Positions 24,062-32,872 of a stretch of 49,071 nucleotides of DNA are shown one piece after another. The DNA is from Alsobacter sp040380755 (lineage in GTDB: Bacteria; Pseudomonadota; Alphaproteobacteria; Rhizobiales; Beijerinckiaceae): the NCBI GenBank assembly GCA_040380755.1, contig JBEIIL010000007.1, positions 1 through 49,071 of the forward strand, read 5' to 3'. The translations under genes were made by a program, and so were the position numbers. The notes under the pieces were generated by a model. The model was not told where the DNA came from and did not search any database. It saw only the letters and a list, made by a program, of their open reading frames with translations. How positions within the stretch are numbered: position 1 is the first letter of the stretch; each line of letters begins with the position of its first letter.

Positions 24062-25944
24062 CGCGCGCCACCCGTCTTGCGCGCAAGCTCCTGGTCCCAC
24101 CACCAGATCGTGGGGAAGGCCGAGGCGCCGTAGCGCGGCAGCGTCGCCGGCCGGCCGAAGCGGTTCCAGCGCGCCGTGCGCGACTTGGTGTAGGTCCACT
24201 GCGGCACCACGAAATCATGCGCCAGCAGCACCCGGTCGAGCGCCCGGGTCGCGGCGACCAGCTCGTCCCGGTCGGCCGCGAAGATCACCTTCTCGATCAG
24301 CGCGTCGACCCCGGCATCGCGGATGCCGGCGACGTTGCGCGACCCCGGCCGGCTGGCCGCGGCTGATCCCCACAGGTCCCGCTGCTCGTTGCCCGGCGAC
24401 AGCGACTGCGCCCACAATTCCGTTGTGATGTCGAAGTCGAAGCTGCGCATCCGGTTCTCGTATTGCGAGGGATCGACGACGCGCAGCGACACGCCGATGC
24501 CGAGCCGTTCCAGCGACGGCTTGTAGAACAGCACGTAGCGCTCGCTCGACGGGTCATAGCCGAGGAATTCGACGGTGAAGGCTTCGCCCTTGGCGTTCAC
24601 CCGCTTGCCGTTGCGCACCTCCCAGCCTGCCTCCTTCAGCAGCCTGTCGGCCTCGCGCAGATTCTCGCGCACCGCCTGCGGGTTGCCGCTGACGGGGTTC
24701 GTGTAGGGCGTCGTGAACACGCTCGCCGGCACCTTGTCGCGCAGGCCCTCGAGGATCGCCAGTTCGCGGCCTTCGGGCAGTCCCTTCGAGGCGAGCTCGG
24801 TGCCGGAGAAATAGCTGTCGATGCGCTGGTAGGCACCGAAGAAGATGGTCTTGTTCATTTCCTCGAAGTCGAAGGCGAGGTTGAACGCTCGACGCACGCG
24901 GGCGTCCTGGAACTTCGGGCGTCGCAGGTTGAAGACGAAGCCCTGCATCCGCCCGACGGCGCGCTCGGCACACTCCTCGAGCACGATGCGGCCGTCCTTG
25001 ACGGCCGGAAAATCATAGCCCGTCGCCCAGTTCTTGGCCGAGTTCTCCAACCGGAAGTCGTACTGGTCGCCCTTCAGCGCCTCCAGCAGCACCGTCGAGT
25101 CGCGGTAATACTCGAACCGGACCTCGTCGAAATTGCCCGTGCCGACCCGCGTCGGCTGGGCTGCGCCCCAGTAGTCCCGCACCCGCTCGTAGACGGCATT
25201 GCGCCCGGCGTCGAAGCCCTTCAGCCGGTACCGCCCGGACCCGAGCGGCGGCTCCAGCGTCGTCTGGCGGATGTCGCGCGCCCGCCCGTCGGCGGCGGTG
25301 CCCTCCCACCAGTGCTTGGGCAGGATCATCAGCTGGCCGACGATCTGCGGCAACTCGCGGTTGTTCGGCTGATCAAACGTGAAGGTCACCTCGCGCTCGG
25401 CCGTCACTTCGGCCTTGGTGACGTGCGAATAGTAGAAGGCATATTGCGGGCTGAGCGTGCGCCACGCCTCGAAGGAAAACACCACGTCCGCCGCGCTGAC
25501 CGGGCGGCCGTCGTGCCACCGTGCCGCGGGGTTGAGCCGGTAGGTGACCGTCGAGAAATCCGCGGGGAAGCGCACGGCGTCGGCCAGCAGGCCGTAGGCG
25601 GTCGAGACCTCGTCCAGCGAGGCCTCGGTCAGCGTCTCGTAGACCAGCCCGACGCCGCCCTCGATCTGCCCCTTCACCCCGGACACGACCGGATTGAAAT
25701 TGTCGAAGGCTCCCTGCCGGGCCATCCGCACCGTCCCGCCCTTCGGCGCGTCGGGATTGACGTAGTCGAAATGCTTGAAGCCGGGCGCATAGCGCGGCTC
25801 GCCCATGAGCGACGTGGCGTGGCGCCAGTCCTGGGCTTGCGCCTGGGTCTGGGCCAGCGCGCCCGGGGCGTCGGCTCCGAATCCCGTCAGCGCCCCGATC
25901 ATCAGCCCGGCAAGACCCCACCGGAAACGCGTTTGCCTGGCCAT
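24058..25944 (-). CDS. yejA: Peptide-binding protein of the importer (SBP family 5), Sec-type signal
   Basis: First gene of the importer operon: periplasmic binding protein, 628 aa. The Sec signal peptide runs to about residue 32 (GADAPGALAQ). The segment FKHFDYVNPDAPKGGTVRMA matches YejA, then DGRPVSAADVVFSFEAW and YYRDSTVLLEALKGDQYDFR. The ATG at 25944 is preceded by GGAGAG; the frame is open to 26019 but without a ribosome binding site. It captures oligopeptides and delivers them to YejBE. The gene lies 72 bases after recR and probably has its own promoter in that gap. Confidence 0.9.
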   Translation of the reverse strand: MARQTRFRWGLAGLMIGALTGFGADAPGALAQTQAQAQDWRHATSLMGEPRYAPGFKHFDYVNPDAPKGGTVRMARQGAFDNFNPVVSGVKGQIEGGVGLVYETLTEASLDEVSTAYGLLADAVRFPADFSTVTYRLNPAARWHDGRPVSAADVVFSFEAWRTLSPQYAFYYSHVTKAEVTAEREVTFTFDQPNNRELPQIVGQLMILPKHWWEGTAADGRARDIRQTTLEPPLGSGRYRLKGFDAGRNAVYERVRDYWGAAQPTRVGTGNFDEVRFEYYRDSTVLLEALKGDQYDFRLENSAKNWATGYDFPAVKDGRIVLEECAERAVGRMQGFVFNLRRPKFQDARVRRAFNLAFDFEEMNKTIFFGAYQRIDSYFSGTELASKGLPEGRELAILEGLRDKVPASVFTTPYTNPVSGNPQAVRENLREADRLLKEAGWEVRNGKRVNAKGEAFTVEFLGYDPSSERYVLFYKPSLERLGIGVSLRVVDPSQYENRMRSFDFDITTELWAQSLSPGNEQRDLWGSAAASRPGSRNVAGIRDAGVDALIEKVIFAADRDELVAATRALDRVLLAHDFVVPQWTYTKSRTARWNRFGRPATLPRYGASAFPTIWWWDQELARKTGGAR

Positions 25945-26015
25945 GAATCTCTCCGCTGCGGCGAAGCTTCGAATCTGCGTCGGATTATGTCGCTTTTGCG
26001 CCGGCCGGCCAGCGC

Positions 26016-26618
26016 TCACACGCTCGTGCGTTGCCGGAACGCGGCGGTGAGCGTGCCCTCGTCGAGATAGTCCAGCTCGCCACCCACAGGCACGCCGTGT
26101 GCCAGACGGGTCACCTTCACCGGCAGGTGCGACAGCATGTCGGTGATGTAATGGGCGGTGGTCTGCCCGTCGACGGTAGCATTGACCGCCAGGATGACCT
26201 CGACGACGCCGGGCTCGGCGGCGCGCTTCACCAGCCGGTCGAGGTCGAGATCCTGCGGCCCCACCCCGTCGAGGGCCGACAGCGTGCCGCCGAGCACGTG
26301 GTAGCGCGCATTCACCACCTGGGCGCGCTCCAGCGCCCAGAGGTCCGACACGTCCTCCACCACGACCAGCACCGAGCCATCACGACGCGAGTCGCAGCAC
26401 AGCGCGCAGGGATCGCTGGTGTCGACATTGCCGCAGCGCGTGCAGGTGACGATCCGGTCGGCCGCCACCCGGATGGCGTCGGCCAGCGGCCCCAGCAGCT
26501 GCTCGCGGCGCTTGATAAGATGCAGCGCCGCCCGGCGTGCCGACCGCGGTCCGAGCCCGGGCAGCCGGGCCAGCAGCTGGATCAGACGCTCGATCTCGGG
26601 CCCGGTGACCGCGGCCAT
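26016..26618 (-). CDS. recR: Recombination mediator protein RecR
   Basis: DNA-binding ring protein of the RecFOR pathway that loads RecA at gaps; 200 aa, standard length. Helix-hairpin-helix residues LARLPGLGPRSARRAALHL (about 16-34), a C4 zinc finger C59-x2-C62-x8-C71-x2-C74, and a Toprim domain starting VLVVVEDVSDLWALE with VILAVNATVDGQTTAHYI. The gene follows ebfC by 13 bases in the conserved dnaX-ebfC-recR order. Confidence 0.96.
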   Translation of the reverse strand: MAAVTGPEIERLIQLLARLPGLGPRSARRAALHLIKRREQLLGPLADAIRVAADRIVTCTRCGNVDTSDPCALCCDSRRDGSVLVVVEDVSDLWALERAQVVNARYHVLGGTLSALDGVGPQDLDLDRLVKRAAEPGVVEVILAVNATVDGQTTAHYITDMLSHLPVKVTRLAHGVPVGGELDYLDEGTLTAAFRQRTSV

Positions 26619-26631
26619 GCGCGCGGCGGCC

Positions 26632-26952
26632 TCAGAACAGCTTCAGGCCGGGCGGGATCGGCAGGCCAGCCGTCAGCGCGCCCATGCGGTCCTGCATCGT
26701 CCGCTCGGCCTTGCCGCGGGCGTCGTTCATGGCGGCGACGACGAGATCCTCGAGAATATCCTTCTCGTCCGGAACCATCAGGCTGGGGTCGATCGCCAGC
26801 GCCTTGACGGCGCCCTTGGCCGACATGGTGACGGTGACCATGCCGCCGCCCGACGCGCCGGTGACCTCGATCTGGTCGAGTTCGTCCTGCAGCGCAGCCA
26901 TCTTGGACTGCATCTCCTGGACCTTCTTCATCATGCCCATGATGTCCTTCAT
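26632..26952 (-). CDS. Nucleoid-associated protein, YbaB/EbfC family
   Basis: Small DNA-binding protein, 106 aa, that forms tweezer-like dimers. The N-terminal helix MKDIMGMMKKVQEMQSKMAA and the central ASGGGMVTVTMSAKGAVKAL are typical, as is the C-terminal helix with LVVAAMNDARGKAERTM. It lies between dnaX (18 bases) and recR (13 bases), the standard context for this family. Confidence 0.95.
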   Translation of the reverse strand: MKDIMGMMKKVQEMQSKMAALQDELDQIEVTGASGGGMVTVTMSAKGAVKALAIDPSLMVPDEKDILEDLVVAAMNDARGKAERTMQDRMGALTAGLPIPPGLKLF

Positions 26953-26970
26953 GGCGTCCTCCGTTTTGGC

Positions 26971-28782
26971 TCAGAATTCGTCGTCGAAGCCGTCCATGTC
27001 GGGCGGCGGCGGGTCTGGCCCGTCGTCGGCCGCCGCCGGCGGCGCGCTGTCGCGCACGTCGACGATCTGCGCACCGGGAAACCGCTCCAGCACGGTGCGC
27101 ACCAGCGGGTCGCCGCGCACGCCGGTCATCCGCTCAGCCGCCTCAGCGTCGGCCTTGTCCTTCAGCGTCGGCTGGCCGTCCTCGGAGACGACGGCGACGA
27201 ACCAGCGCCGCCCGGTCCACTCGGTGAAGCGCCGAGTCAGCTCGGCAGCCAGCTGCGGTGAGGCGCCGGACTGTGGCGCGAACTCCAGCCGTCCGTCCTC
27301 GAACCGCACCAGCCGCACATCGCGCTCCAGCGCCAGCTTCATGGCGATGTCCCGCTTCTCGGCTGCCAGCGCCACCATGTCCTCGAACCGCGCCAGCCGC
27401 ATCGCTGCGGGCTGGGCCGCGGCGGGTGCCGGGGCCGCGAGCGCAGCCTGGGTCCGCGGCTCCGACCGGGCGGCAATGCTGAGGCCCGCCGAGCTTCCCC
27501 GCGTCTCGCCACCGCTACGCGGTGGAGCCGCGCCACCACTCCCGCCCGATGCGCCGCCCGCGGGGGTTCCACCGGACAGCGATCGCAGCGCCTCGTCGGG
27601 CGTCGGCAGGTCGGCCGCGAAGGCCAGCCGGATGAGCACCATTTCGGCCGCCATCACCGGCCGGGGCGCACTCTGCACCTCGCCGATGCCCTTCAGCAGC
27701 ATCTGCCAGGCCCGCGACAGCACCCGCATCGGCAGGGCCGTCGCTGCCATGCCGCGCACCCGTTCCACCTCGGTGACGGTGGATTCCTGCGCCGCCTGCG
27801 GGACGATCTTCAACCGTGTGACGAAGTGCACGAACTCGGCGAGGTCGGCGAGCACGACGGCCGGGTCGGCGCCGCTGTCATACTGGTCGCGCAATTCGGT
27901 GAGGGCGGTGGCGACGTCGCCGCGCATCACCGCGTCGAACAGGTCGATGACGCGGCCGCGGTCCGCGAGTCCGAGCATCGACCGCACGGTCTCGGCCTCG
28001 ATCGTGCCGGCGCCATGCGCGATGGCCTGGTCGAGCAGCGACAGGGCGTCGCGCACCGAGCCCTCGGCCGCCCGGGCGATCATCGCCAGCGCCTCGGCGT
28101 CGATGCGCACACCCTCGCGCGCGCAGATCCCCGCGAGATGCGTCGACAGCAGCCCGGCATCGACCCGGCGCAGGTCGAAACGCTGGCAGCGCGACAGGAT
28201 GGTTACCGGGACCTTGCGGATCTCGGTGGTGGCGAACACGAATTTGGCATGCGGCGGCGGCTCCTCCAGCGTCTTCAGAAAGGCGTTGAACGCCTTCTCC
28301 GACAGCATGTGGACCTCGTCGATGATATAGACCTTGTAGCGCGCTGACGCCGGGGAGTAGCGGATGCCGTCGGTGATCTGGCGCACGTCGTCGACGCCGG
28401 TATGCGAGGCCGCGTCCATCTCCAGCACGTCGACATGCCGGGACTCCATGATGGCGCGGCAGTGCACGCCCTCGTCCGGCAGGTCGACGGTGGGGCCGCC
28501 GGACCCGTCGGCGCGCAGATAGTTCAGCCCGCGGGCGAGGATCCGCGCCGTCGTTGTCTTGCCGACCCCGCGGACGCCGGTCAACATCCAGGCTTGCGGG
28601 ATGCGGCCGGACGTGAAGGCATTGCGCAGGGTGCGCACCATGCCGTCCTGGCCGATCAGGTCGTCAAACCGCTGCGGCCGGTACTTGCGGGCCAGCACCC
28701 GATAGGCCGCCCCGGCGGGCGCAGCCGGGAGAAGCCCGGGCCCGTCGTCAAGGAAGGAGGCGTGGTCGGTTTCGTCGCTCAT
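26971..28782 (-). CDS. dnaX: DNA polymerase III subunit gamma/tau
   Basis: AAA+ clamp-loader subunit, 603 aa. Walker A is GVRGVGKT (69-76), Walker B region DEVHMLS, sensor 1 FVFATTEIRKVP, sensor 2 GSVRDALSLLDQA. A Pro/Ala/Gly-rich linker follows at about residue 395-440, then the tau C-terminal domain (to DGFDDEF). The zinc module that has four cysteines in E. coli keeps only one here (GVHCRAIM), as I recall for rhizobial DnaX. No run of A or T that could serve as a frameshift site is visible, so a short gamma form is not predicted by that mechanism. First gene of the dnaX-ebfC-recR operon. Confidence 0.95.
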   Translation of the reverse strand: MSDETDHASFLDDGPGLLPAAPAGAAYRVLARKYRPQRFDDLIGQDGMVRTLRNAFTSGRIPQAWMLTGVRGVGKTTTARILARGLNYLRADGSGGPTVDLPDEGVHCRAIMESRHVDVLEMDAASHTGVDDVRQITDGIRYSPASARYKVYIIDEVHMLSEKAFNAFLKTLEEPPPHAKFVFATTEIRKVPVTILSRCQRFDLRRVDAGLLSTHLAGICAREGVRIDAEALAMIARAAEGSVRDALSLLDQAIAHGAGTIEAETVRSMLGLADRGRVIDLFDAVMRGDVATALTELRDQYDSGADPAVVLADLAEFVHFVTRLKIVPQAAQESTVTEVERVRGMAATALPMRVLSRAWQMLLKGIGEVQSAPRPVMAAEMVLIRLAFAADLPTPDEALRSLSGGTPAGGASGGSGGAAPPRSGGETRGSSAGLSIAARSEPRTQAALAAPAPAAAQPAAMRLARFEDMVALAAEKRDIAMKLALERDVRLVRFEDGRLEFAPQSGASPQLAAELTRRFTEWTGRRWFVAVVSEDGQPTLKDKADAEAAERMTGVRGDPLVRTVLERFPGAQIVDVRDSAPPAAADDGPDPPPPDMDGFDDEF

Positions 28783-28825
28783 CGGGCCCGAACGCAGGAT
28801 CGCCGGTGCGACCGGAGGCGCGAAA

Positions 28826-28924
28826 GGTGGGAGGCTGGACAGAGACCCGCCCGATCTCGTTAGGGCTGCTTCCTTCCGGACCTGACCCGATTGGCGAGTG
28901 GAACGTCCACCGCCAACCTCCCGA
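28826..28924 (-). ncRNA. ffs: Small signal recognition particle RNA (4.5S type)
   Basis: The minus strand contains the diagnostic apical sequence GGTCAGGTCCGGAAGGAAGC (about 28885-28866) with the GGAA tetraloop and asymmetric loop that bind Ffh. The ends pair: GGGAGGTTGG at the 5' side (near 28922) with CCAGCCTCCC at the 3' side (28829-28838). The size of about 100 nt fits the Alu-less bacterial form. Exact ends are inferred from the pairing. It lies just upstream of dnaX on the same strand. Confidence 0.93.
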
Positions 28925-28926
28925 CC

Positions 28927-28957
28927 TCTATATCGGTCAGCGGGGGGGCGAATGCAA
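28927..28957 (-). promoter_or_regulatory. Candidate promoter for the SRP RNA
   Basis: On the minus strand TTGCAT (28957-28952) and TATAGA (28932-28927) are separated by 19 bases; transcription would begin near 28921, in agreement with the RNA end predicted from pairing. The spacing is longer than the optimum, so this is tentative. Confidence 0.4.
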
Positions 28958-29044
28958 GTCGACCCACACCACTGCGGCAGGTCGGGGGTTCCCTCGACTC
29001 GGTCGCAGGACTAGCCTGTCGCCGACCTGCGCCGGAGAGCCAGC

Positions 29045-30001
29045 ATGACCCTATCCCCTCGTCCCGAGCGCTCTGCCGGTCTCGGTTACGCCGTCAATCC
29101 GCTCGACCGGCGCGCCGAGCACCGCGACGACAAGCCCTACATGGATCAGCTCGCCGCCGACCCGGCAGCGCGGGTGCTGGTACTGCGCGGCGACATCCCG
29201 GTGCTGCGGCGCTCGGGCGACGGCTTTGACGCCCTCTTCGCCCCCGCCGAGGCCGCCGACATGGGCAGCGCCCGGGAAACAGCCTTCCTCGGGCTCGATG
29301 GCGCCGTCCCGGTCTTTGCCGTTCAGCTCGACGCGCCTGCGCCGGAGAACGACCAGGGCCGCGACGACCTCGTCGCCATCGACCTGCGGTCGATCGCCGT
29401 GCAGGGATTGCTGCCGCCGCGCGCGCTCGGCCCGATGGCGCAGGCCAAGAGCCTGATGCACTGGCACCAGCGCCACCGCTTCTGCGCCAATTGCGGATCG
29501 GCCACGACGGCCGGCGCCGCCGGCTGGCGCCGCGAATGCGCTGCCTGCAGTGCCCAGCATTTCCCCCGCACCGATCCGGTGGTGATCATGCTTGCGGTGC
29601 GCGACGACCGCTGCGTCCTCGGCCGGCAGGCGCGCTTCGTCAAGGGCATGTACTCCTGCCTCGCGGGGTTCCTGGAGCCCGGCGAGACGCTGGAGGATGC
29701 CGTCCGACGCGAGCTGTTCGAGGAGGCGGGCGTCGCGGTCCGCGCCGTGCGCTATCTGTCGAGCCAGCCCTGGCCGTTCCCGGCCTCGCTGATGATCGGC
29801 TGCCTCGCCGAGGCGACAGCCGACGCGCTGGAGGTCGACCACAACGAGCTGGAGGATGCGCGCTGGTTCAGCCGCGAAGAGGTCGTCGGCATGCTGACGG
29901 GCACCCATCCGGACGGGCTCGGCTGCCCGCCGCCGATCGCCATTGCCCACGCGCTGATGCGCGCCTGGGCGGTCGAGGGCGAACGGCCGGCGACGGCCTG
30001 A
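29045..30001 (+). CDS. nudC: NADH pyrophosphatase (NAD-capped RNA decapping) NudC
   Basis: Nudix hydrolase of 318 aa that cleaves NAD(H) to NMN(H) and AMP and can remove NAD caps from RNA. A zinc ribbon with C147, C150, C165, C168 precedes the Nudix box GFLEPGETLEDAVRRELFEE (about 208-227, complete with EEAGV) and the NADH-specific motif SQPWPFPAS (240-248). ATG at 29045 has GGAGAG 5 bases upstream. It is transcribed away from the SRP RNA and dnaX and is followed 58 bases later by rmuC. Confidence 0.95.
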   Translation: MTLSPRPERSAGLGYAVNPLDRRAEHRDDKPYMDQLAADPAARVLVLRGDIPVLRRSGDGFDALFAPAEAADMGSARETAFLGLDGAVPVFAVQLDAPAPENDQGRDDLVAIDLRSIAVQGLLPPRALGPMAQAKSLMHWHQRHRFCANCGSATTAGAAGWRRECAACSAQHFPRTDPVVIMLAVRDDRCVLGRQARFVKGMYSCLAGFLEPGETLEDAVRRELFEEAGVAVRAVRYLSSQPWPFPASLMIGCLAEATADALEVDHNELEDARWFSREEVVGMLTGTHPDGLGCPPPIAIAHALMRAWAVEGERPATA

Positions 30002-30059
30002 GGTCGTCCACGTTCCGTTTTCGTTCCGGATCGACCACGAATCGCGCTAGGCTTGCGGG

Positions 30060-31241
30060 ATGGATACCGTCATCCTCATCGTCGGCGACACGGCCATCAC
30101 CTGGTCGCAGGCCGTGCTCGGCCTCGTCGCTGCCGCGCTCGTCGCCATCCTGCTGAGCGGGATCGGCCAGTGGCGCGCGTCACGCCGCCGCGCCATGGAG
30201 GCCGTGGCCGCCGCCGAGCGCCAGCGCGAACTGGACGACAAGCTGGCCGCGCTGTCGCAGGTGCAGGCGGAGATGACCGGCCGGGTGCAGACCATCGGCG
30301 AGGTCTTCGGCAACCGCCAGGCCGATCTGGTGCGGCTGATCGCCGAGCGTCTCGACAGCCTGCAGAACCGGGTTGGCGACGGCCTGCAGTCGAGCACGCG
30401 GCAGACCACCGATAACCTGTCCAAGCTGAACGAGCGCCTGGCGGTGATCGACGCCGCCCAGCAGCGGCTGGCCGATCTCACCGGCGAGGTCCTGACGCTG
30501 CGCGACGTGCTGTCGAACAAGCAGAGCCGTGGCGCCTTCGGCCAGGGCCGCATGGAGGCGATCGTCCGCGACGCGTTGCCGCCCAACGCCTATGCGTTCC
30601 AGGCCACGCTGGCGTCCGGCCGACGGCCCGACTGCATCATCCGACTGCCGGGCGACGACAGGCCGCTGGTGGTCGACGCCAAGTTCCCGCTCGAGGGGTT
30701 CACGGCGTTCCGCGAGGCGCAGGGCGAGGACCAGCGCCGCATCGCCATGCAGCGCGTCCGCACCGATGTGCTCAACCACATCAAGGATGTCGCCGACAAA
30801 TACCTGGTTCCGGGCGAGACCCAGGACGTGGCGATCCTGTTCGTCCCCGCCGAATCGCTGTTCGCTGACCTGCAGGAGCACTTCGAGGACGTCGTCCAGA
30901 AGGCGCACCGGCTGCGCGTGCTGGTCGTGTCGCCGGCGCTGCTGACGCTGGCCATCCAGGTGATGCAGGCCATCGTCCGCGATGCCCGCATGCGCGAGCA
31001 GGCCCACGTCATCCAGACCGAGGTGACGCATCTGATCGCCGATGTGCGCCGCCTGCGCGAACGGGTCGGTAAGCTGGACAGCCATTTTCGCCAGGCCAAT
31101 GACGACATTGTCCAGATCGTCACCTCGGCCGACAAGGTGCTGAAGCGCGGCGATCGCATCGAATCCATGGAGTTCGAAACGCCCCCTGCGGTTGCCGAGG
31201 CGCTGCCCAACCCTCTGGCGCGCGGAGCCGCCGCCGAGTAG
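30060..31241 (+). CDS. rmuC: DNA recombination protein RmuC
   Basis: 393 aa. One N-terminal membrane helix (about 13-35), a long coiled-coil region with many Gln/Glu/Arg residues (about 42-160), then the RmuC nuclease-like domain: FGQGRMEAIVRDALPPNAY, CIIRLPGDDRPLVVDAKFPL, FVPAESLFADLQEHF. The VVDAKFPLE segment resembles a PD-(D/E)xK nuclease core. The family limits DNA inversions at short inverted repeats; the biochemical activity is not established. In related genomes rmuC commonly sits beside def-fmt-truA; here three genes and a cytochrome c gene intervene. Confidence 0.93.
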   Translation: MDTVILIVGDTAITWSQAVLGLVAAALVAILLSGIGQWRASRRRAMEAVAAAERQRELDDKLAALSQVQAEMTGRVQTIGEVFGNRQADLVRLIAERLDSLQNRVGDGLQSSTRQTTDNLSKLNERLAVIDAAQQRLADLTGEVLTLRDVLSNKQSRGAFGQGRMEAIVRDALPPNAYAFQATLASGRRPDCIIRLPGDDRPLVVDAKFPLEGFTAFREAQGEDQRRIAMQRVRTDVLNHIKDVADKYLVPGETQDVAILFVPAESLFADLQEHFEDVVQKAHRLRVLVVSPALLTLAIQVMQAIVRDARMREQAHVIQTEVTHLIADVRRLRERVGKLDSHFRQANDDIVQIVTSADKVLKRGDRIESMEFETPPAVAEALPNPLARGAAAE

Positions 31242-31300
31242 CGGCTGCTCGTTCGAGGCGGGGCCCGCGTAAAGCGAACCGAGCCTGCGCATGAATGAAA

Positions 31301-31325
31301 AAGGCCGGGCAAAGGGCCCGGCCTT
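31301..31325 (-). terminator. Rho-independent terminator of the cytochrome c gene
   Basis: A perfect 10-bp stem, AAGGCCGGGC (31301-31310) with GCCCGGCCTT (31316-31325), loop of 5. On the minus strand it is followed by a run of T, and it lies 27 bases beyond the cytochrome c stop. On the plus strand no T-tract follows, though it may still help to end rmuC transcripts. Confidence 0.85.
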
Positions 31326-31351
31326 GGAACAACTGGATCGGGGGTGGGCGC

Positions 31352-31909
31352 TCAGGGCTGCGGCAGCGGTGCAGGCGAATCCGCCATTGTGTTCAGATAG
31401 GCAATCAGGTCGGCGCGACGGTCTGCTTCCTTCAGGCCCGCATAGGCCATCGCCGTTCCGGCCACATAGCCCTTCGGGTTGGCAATGAACTTGTCCAGGT
31501 CCTCGAAGGACCACTTCTCGCCCTTGCCGGCCCGCTCCTTGAACGCCGCCGAATAGTTGAAGCCGGGATGGCCTCCTTCGATGCGGCCGACCACGCCCCA
31601 CAGGTTCGGGCCGACCTTGTTGGCCCCGCCCTTGTCGAAAGAGTGGCACGCCGTGCAGGCCTTGGTCAGGGCTTCGCCTTTCTTAGGGTCAGCCTTGGCG
31701 AGCAGCACGGGAAGCGGCTCCGCGGCCGCCGCAGGAGCGGACGCCGCGGCAGCCGGTGCGGCATCGCCGGCCGGAAGCGCATAACCGGGCACCGGCCGCG
31801 GCGTGTGGAACACGGCTTCCGCCAGGATGCCGAGGCCCATGGCGAAGAGCAGCGTCCCGAGGACCGCGCCCGCCATCTTGTTGAACTCGAAGGAATCCAT
31901 CCCGAACAT
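31352..31909 (-). CDS. Membrane-anchored c-type cytochrome (CycM-like)
   Basis: Electron carrier of 185 aa. The N-terminal helix (about 11-31) acts as an uncleaved membrane anchor, followed by an Ala/Pro-rich linker (43-68) and a class I cytochrome c domain in the periplasm. Haem attachment CTACH (C85, C88, H89); the sixth ligand is probably M154 in GTAMAYAG; KVGPNLWGVVGR is typical of mitochondrial-like cytochromes c. ATG at 31909 has GGAG 7 bases upstream; the ATG at 31900 is an alternative, and the frame to 32080 is not supported. It is divergent from kdsB. Homologues pass electrons from the bc1 complex to the aa3 oxidase. Confidence 0.9.
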   Translation of the reverse strand: MFGMDSFEFNKMAGAVLGTLLFAMGLGILAEAVFHTPRPVPGYALPAGDAAPAAAASAPAAAAEPLPVLLAKADPKKGEALTKACTACHSFDKGGANKVGPNLWGVVGRIEGGHPGFNYSAAFKERAGKGEKWSFEDLDKFIANPKGYVAGTAMAYAGLKEADRRADLIAYLNTMADSPAPLPQP

Positions 31910-32124
31910 TCCGTCACTCCGATGCGAGGGGACCTCGTCCGATCGCGCCCGGCAGCTTCGAAGCCGGGCCACCTGCCAAGGGCAAGCCACTCCGGCCGCA
32001 TGCGGCCGCGGCCCGGCCGCCGCCACCGGGCGGCGGATGATTACCCGCTTTGCCGCGCCTTTGGCAACTCGTATAAGCACCGTCCTGCCTGATACTTTCT
32101 GCCGCTGATTGCCCGGAACGCGCC

Positions 32125-32871
32125 ATGTCCGATCCCGTCGTCCTCGTCCCGGCCCGCATGGCCTCGGTCCGGCTGCCCGGCAAGCCGCTGGCCGACATTC
32201 TCGGCGAGCCGATGATCGTCCATGTCTGGCGCCGCGCCGTCGAGGCCGGGCTCGGCCCGGTCGTGGTTGCCACCGACGAGCGCGCCATCGTCGCCGCCAT
32301 CGAGGCCGTCGGCGGCATCGCGGTGATGACGCGCGCCGACCATCCGTCGGGCTCGGACCGCATCTTCGAGGCGGTCGAGGCGTTCGATCCCGAGGGCCGC
32401 CACGATGTCGTCGTCAACGTCCAGGGCGACCTGCCGACGATCGACCCCGCTGCCGTGCAGGCTGCCGTGCTGCCGCTGGCCGATTCGGCGGTCGACATCG
32501 GCACCATCGCGGCCGAAATCACCCGCGACGAGGAGCGCACCGACCCCAACGTGGTCAAGCCGGTGGCAACCCCGATCGGGCCGCGGCTGTTGCGTGCACT
32601 CTACTTCACCCGCGCCACCGCCCCCAGCGGCGACGGCCCGCTCTATCACCACATCGGCCTCTACGCGTACCGTCGCAAGGCCCTGCAGCGCTTCGTCTCA
32701 CTGCCGCCGTCGCCGCTGGAACGCCGCGAGCGGCTGGAGCAGCTGCGCGCGCTGGAGGCCGGCATGCGCATCGACGTCGCGCTGGTCGACGACGTACCGC
32801 TCGGCGTCGACACGCCGCACGATCTGGAGCGGGCCCGGCAGATCCTCGCCGCCCGCCGCAAGGGACACTGA
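32125..32871 (+). CDS. kdsB: 3-deoxy-manno-octulosonate cytidylyltransferase
   Basis: Activates Kdo as CMP-Kdo for lipid A-core synthesis; 248 aa, as in E. coli. Nucleotide-binding LVPARMASVRLPGKPLADI at the N-terminus, VVVATDERAIV, ADHPSGSDRIFEA, VVNVQGDLPTIDP and HHIGLYAYRRKALQRF are all family motifs. It shows the organism makes lipopolysaccharide. One base separates its stop from the prephenate dehydratase start. Confidence 0.95.
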   Translation: MSDPVVLVPARMASVRLPGKPLADILGEPMIVHVWRRAVEAGLGPVVVATDERAIVAAIEAVGGIAVMTRADHPSGSDRIFEAVEAFDPEGRHDVVVNVQGDLPTIDPAAVQAAVLPLADSAVDIGTIAAEITRDEERTDPNVVKPVATPIGPRLLRALYFTRATAPSGDGPLYHHIGLYAYRRKALQRFVSLPPSPLERRERLEQLRALEAGMRIDVALVDDVPLGVDTPHDLERARQILAARRKGH

Positions 32872-32872
32872 C

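Noticed and set aside
24463..28330. Long plus-strand frames opposite the binding protein and dnaX
   Set aside because: Shadows of well-supported minus-strand genes.
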